Part shown: positions 6,483-10,000 of the stretch, piece by piece | Layout of the letters: each line of letters opens with the position of its first letter | Position numbering within the stretch: the first letter of the stretch is position 1 | Assembly (NCBI GenBank): GCA_009663005.1 | Contig: CM018893.1 | Location: forward strand, 1,179,273-1,189,272 | From: Actinidia chinensis | Taxonomy: Eukaryota; Streptophyta; Magnoliopsida; Ericales; Actinidiaceae | DNA length: 10,000 nucleotides | Direction of reading: 5' to 3' | Notes under the pieces: generated by a model | Told to the model about the DNA's origin: nothing | What the model saw: the letters and a program-made list of their open reading frames with translations, nothing else | Database searches by the model: none | Made by a program: the position numbers and the translations under genes

Positions 6483-7230
6483 GGCGAAACTTCTCCAAAT
6501 AGAGTAACGCTGCCACCAATGCGCCTTTAGGCTCCCATGGTTGCGGGAAGATATTGATCAAGTCGCAAGCATGTTGAAACTTGATTCCAGAAACAACCTT
6601 TGTCATCATCTCAGCAGGGTTGTCCGCATGTACTGATCTTCTCAGCAATATATCTCCTTCATCCAGATTTCTCGACAAATGGAATCGGACATCAATGTGC
6701 TTGTACAATCCTGATGAAACAGAATTCCTTCGCTAAACAGATAGCACTCTACTGTCAACAAACTGTAATTACCTCTGAGAAATTCCCAATTCATTGATTC
6801 AAACATGTTAACCAGTAGCTTCTTTAAAAGACATTCTGTCACTGCCATGTACTCTGCTTCATGTGGACAAGCACTGTATACTGAAGAGTAGAACGCCAAC
6901 TAACCGGTCACCAGCCATAGTAAAAACATATCCAGTCGTCGATCGGTCGTTGGCAAGATCACCAGCAAATCAGAATCAACAGAACCAACTGAATACTACT
7001 TGCTTGTCGTTCTCTGAAATTTTTCAACCAACATCGACTTACATGACATAATACTGCAAATCATTTCACGGCCCTGCCAGTGAACTTTTCACTGGTTCCA
7101 TGCAATATACCTGCTGACCATACTAACAGCAGTGAATATCTGGTCTTCTACAACACCATAGGCATACATCAGAACACAACAGCTTAGCAAGGACACTCGC
7201 CATAATGCTTTCGCTCATCCATCTGTGGCA
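6483..7230 (-). pseudogene. Copia RNase H and end of pol, element 2, broken
   Basis: RNase H removes the RNA template during cDNA synthesis. Minus-strand evidence in reading order, in changing frames: RPDIFTAVSMVSRY (about 7105-7150), HWQG, SVDSD with the first catalytic Asp cluster at 6969-6977, TDRRLDM, then a well-kept HEAEYMAVTEC with EAEY at 6849-6860, and finally KHIDVRFHLSRNLDEGDILL with DNPAEMMTKVVSGIKFQHAC (about 6560-6705), the Copia pol tail. Stops interrupt before VHWQG and after LVTG. The last open frame has no stop at the usual end of pol. It runs on through the polypurine tract into the LTR to a TAG at 6295-6297, which suggests a lost stop codon or a frameshift. Confidence 0.85.
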
Positions 7231-8080
7231 AGGAGACATAGAAGCAACTCAATTTGAAGTGAGAGGCCAACGGTGTACAACAGGTTTAGCTGAACTATCC
7301 ATGGCCAATTTTCTGTAGAACTTTCTTCAAATACTGAGTCACACACACAGTCAACCAACATGTACCTTTCACTTTGTCCTTCTTAATCTCCATTCCCCAG
7401 AATTTTCTTGGCTTCACCAAGACCTTCACATTTCAAATTCCTGACTGAGTTGAGCTTTCAATCTTGTCAATCTCACCTAGCTCTGAGTGCGATCAGCATA
7501 TCATCCACTATAAGAGCAAATAAATCATGGAACCGTCCGGGAGTTTGCGAAAATACACACAAGAATCAAACTGACCTCCTTGTGGTATTTGTGCTCCATC
7601 CATAAACTGATCAAATCGCTATCACCACTGTCGAGGAAACTGCTCAAGCCATATAAAGACTTCTTACCGACTGCCAAATGTTTCTTTGCAGGTCTTGAAC
7701 GCCCTCTGGCTGAGCCATGTAAATTCTCCTCATCCAAATCACCATGTAGGAAGCGTGTTTTTGACGTCGAGTTGAGCCAACCAAGATCAAACTGAGCAAC
7801 CAAGCTAATACAATACGAATAGACAATGCTTACAACAAGGATAAATACCTCATTATAGTCTATCCCTTCTTTCGGATCGTAGCCTTTCGCCACCAATCTA
7901 GCTTTGCTGAATCTGATTCCTGGAGTATCTTCTTCTTGGAAAATAAGCATGCAACTGATCACTTTCTTTCCTTTAGGCACTTCCCAACTTCCCAAGTCTG
8001 ATTCTTGTGAGGCGCTTCATTTCTTCATCCATAAGCCTTCTTCCATTCAGATTTTCAGTACTCTGTCATGGCATCTTTGT
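7230..8080 (-). pseudogene. Copia reverse transcriptase, element 2, broken
   Basis: Polymerase for the element's cDNA. Minus-strand motifs: RRLMDEEM (about 8015-8045), GSWEVPKGKKVISCMLIF (about 7940-7995), ARLVAKGYDPKEGIDYNEVF (about 7850-7910), LVAQFDL, TRFLHGDLDEEN (about 7720-7755), KKSLYGLS (about 7640-7665), then the active-site loop IVDDM at 7497-7511, KKILG (about 7400-7415), YLKKVLQKIG (about 7305-7335) and PLASHFKLS (about 7245-7275). The catalytic DD pair is kept but Tyr of the usual YVDD is Ile. The 156-codon open frame at 7525-7995 is the longest unbroken piece in the window. It cannot be a whole gene because the palm loop and RNase H lie outside it in other frames. Confidence 0.88.
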
Positions 8081-8345
8081 AAGTACACGGAACTCCCTAC
8101 AATCACTGGAGTGCATCAGGCCACAGTATCAGTATATCGAGCATGTCCTCCGAATCACTCTATCTGTCTACTAGTCGCGATAGAATCTGCTGGTTTGAAG
8201 TTTGAGCCTCTTTCAAATCTGGTATAGTATCACCATCATCGGATTCCTTGTCAGGAATATCACTCTCTGAACAGTCTTAGGCCGGCATTAATTGACTTCA
8301 AGCTCCCACCTGCTGTGTAGATGTCGGACTCAGATTCTCTTTCTC
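8080..8345 (-). pseudogene. Integrase-RT linker of element 2
   Basis: This is the variable stretch between the integrase C-terminus and the reverse transcriptase. The minus strand gives PDLKEAQTSNQQILSRLVDR (about 8165-8225), an IRRT-like basic patch (about 8140-8155) and GSSVYLQRCHDRV (about 8050-8090), with several stops and frame changes. This layout of an acidic run, then a basic run before the RT start, is typical of Copia Pol linkers. The plus-strand open frame at 7904-8227 is antisense to it. Confidence 0.65.
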
Positions 8346-9130
8346 AGAATTGTAACATCCCATACTTCGTTCCAATACATCTCTGCTCAGAACAACTTTC
8401 TTCAAACTCGGACACCAAAGTCTGTATGGCCATTTGACCAGAACTAAACCCCAAGAAATGACTTTCTTGTCTAGGATCCACTTGGGATTCAGTCACATGA
8501 AAATATGGCAGAACATCCAAATACGTGTAAAATAATCTAATTCTGAAACAGGTATTTACCAACCATACCTCCATGGCGTTTATTTCCACCAATCCCAGCT
8601 GCAGGTAATCTGTTGACGAGATGAGAGGCATACTCACTGCCTCTCACCCAAAATGCCTTGCTCATCAGCGTGAGACAACATGCATCGAACTTTCGTCACC
8701 AGATACGGTTTCATAAGCGTTCTGCTAACTCCATTCTGTGGAGGCGTACGGCTAACTGTGGAAGTGTCTGACTATCCCTTCCTCCTGGCCATATCTTGAG
8801 AATGGATCATATCTGTAATTCGCCTCCATTATCAGATCGGAGCTCTTGATTATGTTTGCCTGCTCTGATTCCTCCACCATTTGCTCAACTCGAAAGGTAT
8901 CAAGAACTTCATCTTTACGTTTCATAGTGTATACCCAAACTCGATGCGTGAGAAACATCGTCGATAACGTAAAAACCACTGTCACCTCCCAAAATGAAGA
9001 AGTCTGATGACTGGTACCCCAACGTCAGTGTGAACATACAATCCACATGAATAGCCTTCAGTCCTGATTGAGTACGAATTGCAGTGCCAAACTTTACCCT
9101 AGTCTTCTTGGCCCAACCCAATGCTCACAA
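8345..9130 (-). pseudogene. Copia integrase core and C-terminal domain, element 2, broken
   Basis: DDE recombinase that inserts the cDNA. Minus strand: KKTRVKFGTA (about 9075-9110); AIHVD with the first Asp at 9041-9043; FYVIDDVSHAS with the DD pair at 8957-8962; VYTMKRKDEVLDTF (about 8900-8940) in another frame; LRSDNGGELQ at 8813-8842, holding the second Asp neighbourhood and the Glu region, readable only out of the main frame; RTPPQNGV (about 8727-8750); VNRLPAAG and FHVTESQVDPR then FLGFSSG (about 8440-8600). The open pieces at 8344-8637, 8752-8985 and 8915-9121 are fragments of this one domain. Acidic catalytic positions survive locally but never in a single frame. Confidence 0.86.
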
Positions 9131-9440
9131 AAATCAATTTGTCCGTCTTAGCTCCTTTCAGAACTCCCGTCGTACCAAAAGTTTTGCAAAGCTTTCTCCA
9201 GGATGCCCCAATCGATATGCCATAATCGGAACAAGTATCTGATCCATCTGAACTGTTGGAAACGGCAACTCTCCCTGTGACAGTACTCCAATCGATGGAA
9301 GTACTAAACTCTTCCCTTTCGAGTGGCCCTTCATAGAAACCATCGCCCCTCGAACACCTTTCCAGAATAACCTCTTCCATATGTGACCCTATAACCTTTT
9401 TGGTCTAAGGGTTCCCAGAGAGATACGATTTTTCCTTCCA
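9099..9440 (-). pseudogene. Pre-integrase (GAG_pre-integrs) zinc-binding domain, element 2
   Basis: The N-terminal HHCC domain helps integrase bind LTR ends. On the minus strand I see GSHMEEVILERCSRG (partly out of frame), MVSMKGHSKGKSL, GVLSQGELP, YRLGHPGESFAKLL with HPG near 9197-9205, then LKGAKTDKLIF and CEHW at 9118-9129. The last residue of the CXXC pair is Trp, so one zinc ligand is missing. Two overlapping open frames (9099-9380 and 9158-9343) share the region because the true frame switches between them. Confidence 0.8.
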
Positions 9441-9770
9441 AGTCCGGTACTACCGAACATCGTCACAAACTTTCTGATAGTTCCATTGAACCAGCTTCGT
9501 CGGATCGTGCCTATCCCTCTTATTTGGCAGGCATTGTATTACCATCAGAACAACACCACCGTCGAACTCCTCAAGCTCGAAAACAAATCGCGGTAAGGAC
9601 TCATGTGGATAGGAACATCCCGAATCCAGAATCCACCTCGCATATTGATTAGTGGATGATGAAACTGTCAAAACTGGCATCCAAATCTTCATCTTCTTTT
9701 TGTTCTGTGCCACATTTGCTTTGTTCCTCTTTCCTTGCTCGGACAATTAGCTTCCATGGCCTTTCGATAA
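9440..9770 (-). pseudogene. Copia protease, element 2, broken
   Basis: Aspartic protease that cuts Gag-Pol. The 98-codon minus-strand frame at 9450-9746 carries WILDSGCSY with the DSG active site at 9618-9626, then FELEEFDGGVVLM, followed by DVR at the end. The basic GKRNKANVAQNKKK stretch ahead of it is the gag/protease junction. The protease continues past 9450 only through stops (near the YRT..WKEK stretch at about 9420-9455). The active-site triplet is intact but the domain is truncated in frame. The plus-strand open frame at 9656-9904 is antisense to it. Confidence 0.83.
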
Positions 9771-10000
9771 ATAGGCACCCTCATCTTTTGCAAGCTGTCG
9801 CCCTATCAGATGATTTTTCTCTCGATTTGAGGCGAGAATTTTCACCTCCCTTTGCTTTCTGGCGGGTACTCGTCCTACCCCTTACTGTAAATGCATCTGA
9901 CTGATTCCCTGTGAGTCATACTGATCTTTCTTTCTTACCTCATTATCATCAAGGCATTAGAAACGTCATTAAATTTAATTTCATCTTTACCATACAGCAA
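9770..10000 (-). pseudogene. Gag C-terminus of element 2, partial and broken
   Basis: The minus strand gives LLYGKDEIKFNDVSNALM from the window edge (about 9945-10000), a helical stretch typical of the end of Copia gag (UBN2 type), then a stop and RKKDQ. After that come a serine/arginine/lysine-rich run and a residual ACKR..G..F patch where the CCHC zinc knuckle should sit (about 9745-9800). Frameshifts obscure the knuckle, and I cannot say which Cys remain. The rest of gag, the leader and the 5' LTR lie beyond 10000. Confidence 0.68.

Larger units (their letters stand above)
6103..10000 (-). mobile_element. Degenerate Ty1/copia LTR retrotransposon, element 2 (5' end outside window)
   Basis: On the minus strand, going down in coordinate: gag C-terminus, DSG protease, HPG..C..C pre-integrase, integrase with SDNGGE, reverse transcriptase with VDDM, RNase H with EAEYMAVTE, polypurine tract and a bounded 3' LTR. 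This is the complete Copia order. The DSGCSY protease start and the DNPAEM.TKVV pol tail resemble the Tnt1/Tork group of plant Copia elements; that placement is from family knowledge and is not tested here. Frameshifts and stops occur in every domain, so the copy is inactive. The 5' LTR, primer-binding site and most of gag are beyond 10000. Confidence 0.9.

Noticed and set aside
7525..7995. Longest open frame, as a possible intact gene
   Set aside because: It starts and ends inside the reverse transcriptase; the rest of the domain continues in other frames on both sides.
1..10000. CRISPR array, tRNA/rRNA genes, bacterial operon or novel defence system
   Set aside because: No regular spacer-repeat pattern, cloverleaf, rRNA core sequence or clustered intact frames were seen; everything coding-like resolves to decayed plant Copia sequence apart from the spacer frame.

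Overview
The window is plant-type nuclear DNA made almost entirely of two decayed Ty1/copia LTR retrotransposons. Both lie on the minus strand, one behind the other. The evidence is the Copia order protease, integrase, reverse transcriptase, RNase H, together with family signature motifs and LTRs with TATA boxes. The AT-rich composition and plant Copia motif variants fit a flowering plant, probably a dicot, but the species cannot be named. No intact gene, tRNA, rRNA, CRISPR array or bacterial-type gene was seen.

Element 1 (about 1-5642) has its 3' LTR beyond position 1. On the minus strand, from high to low coordinates, it has a 5' LTR (about 5642-5149), an oppositely oriented block (about 3578-5125), then the gag end, protease, integrase, reverse transcriptase and RNase H (3577-187) and a 3' noncoding tail (186-1). 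The opposite block carries an AT-rich leader and the first part of gag on the plus strand. Its gag part stops at the same gag site where the minus-strand gag resumes, so an internal inversion is the simplest reading. Pol has many stops and frameshifts.

Between the elements, 5643-6102 is neither LTR nor Copia coding. It holds a minus-strand reading frame with four stops that may be a relic of a host gene; I do not recognise it.

Element 2 (6103 to beyond 10000) is from a different Copia family. Its 3' LTR (6103-6471, TGTTG...CAACA) has clear edges and a polypurine tract beside it. RNase H, reverse transcriptase, integrase, protease and the end of gag follow at rising coordinates. Its 5' LTR and most of gag lie outside the window. 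It is also frameshifted throughout.

When active, each element would have been transcribed from its 5' LTR. Gag would package the RNA, protease would process Gag-Pol, RT/RNase H would make cDNA, and integrase would insert it. Neither copy can now do this alone. The points most worth checking are the inverted leader/gag block, a perfect 10-bp hairpin in each LTR, loss of the metal-binding cysteines in the gag zinc knuckle, and the unexplained frame in the spacer. I found no convincing new biological system.
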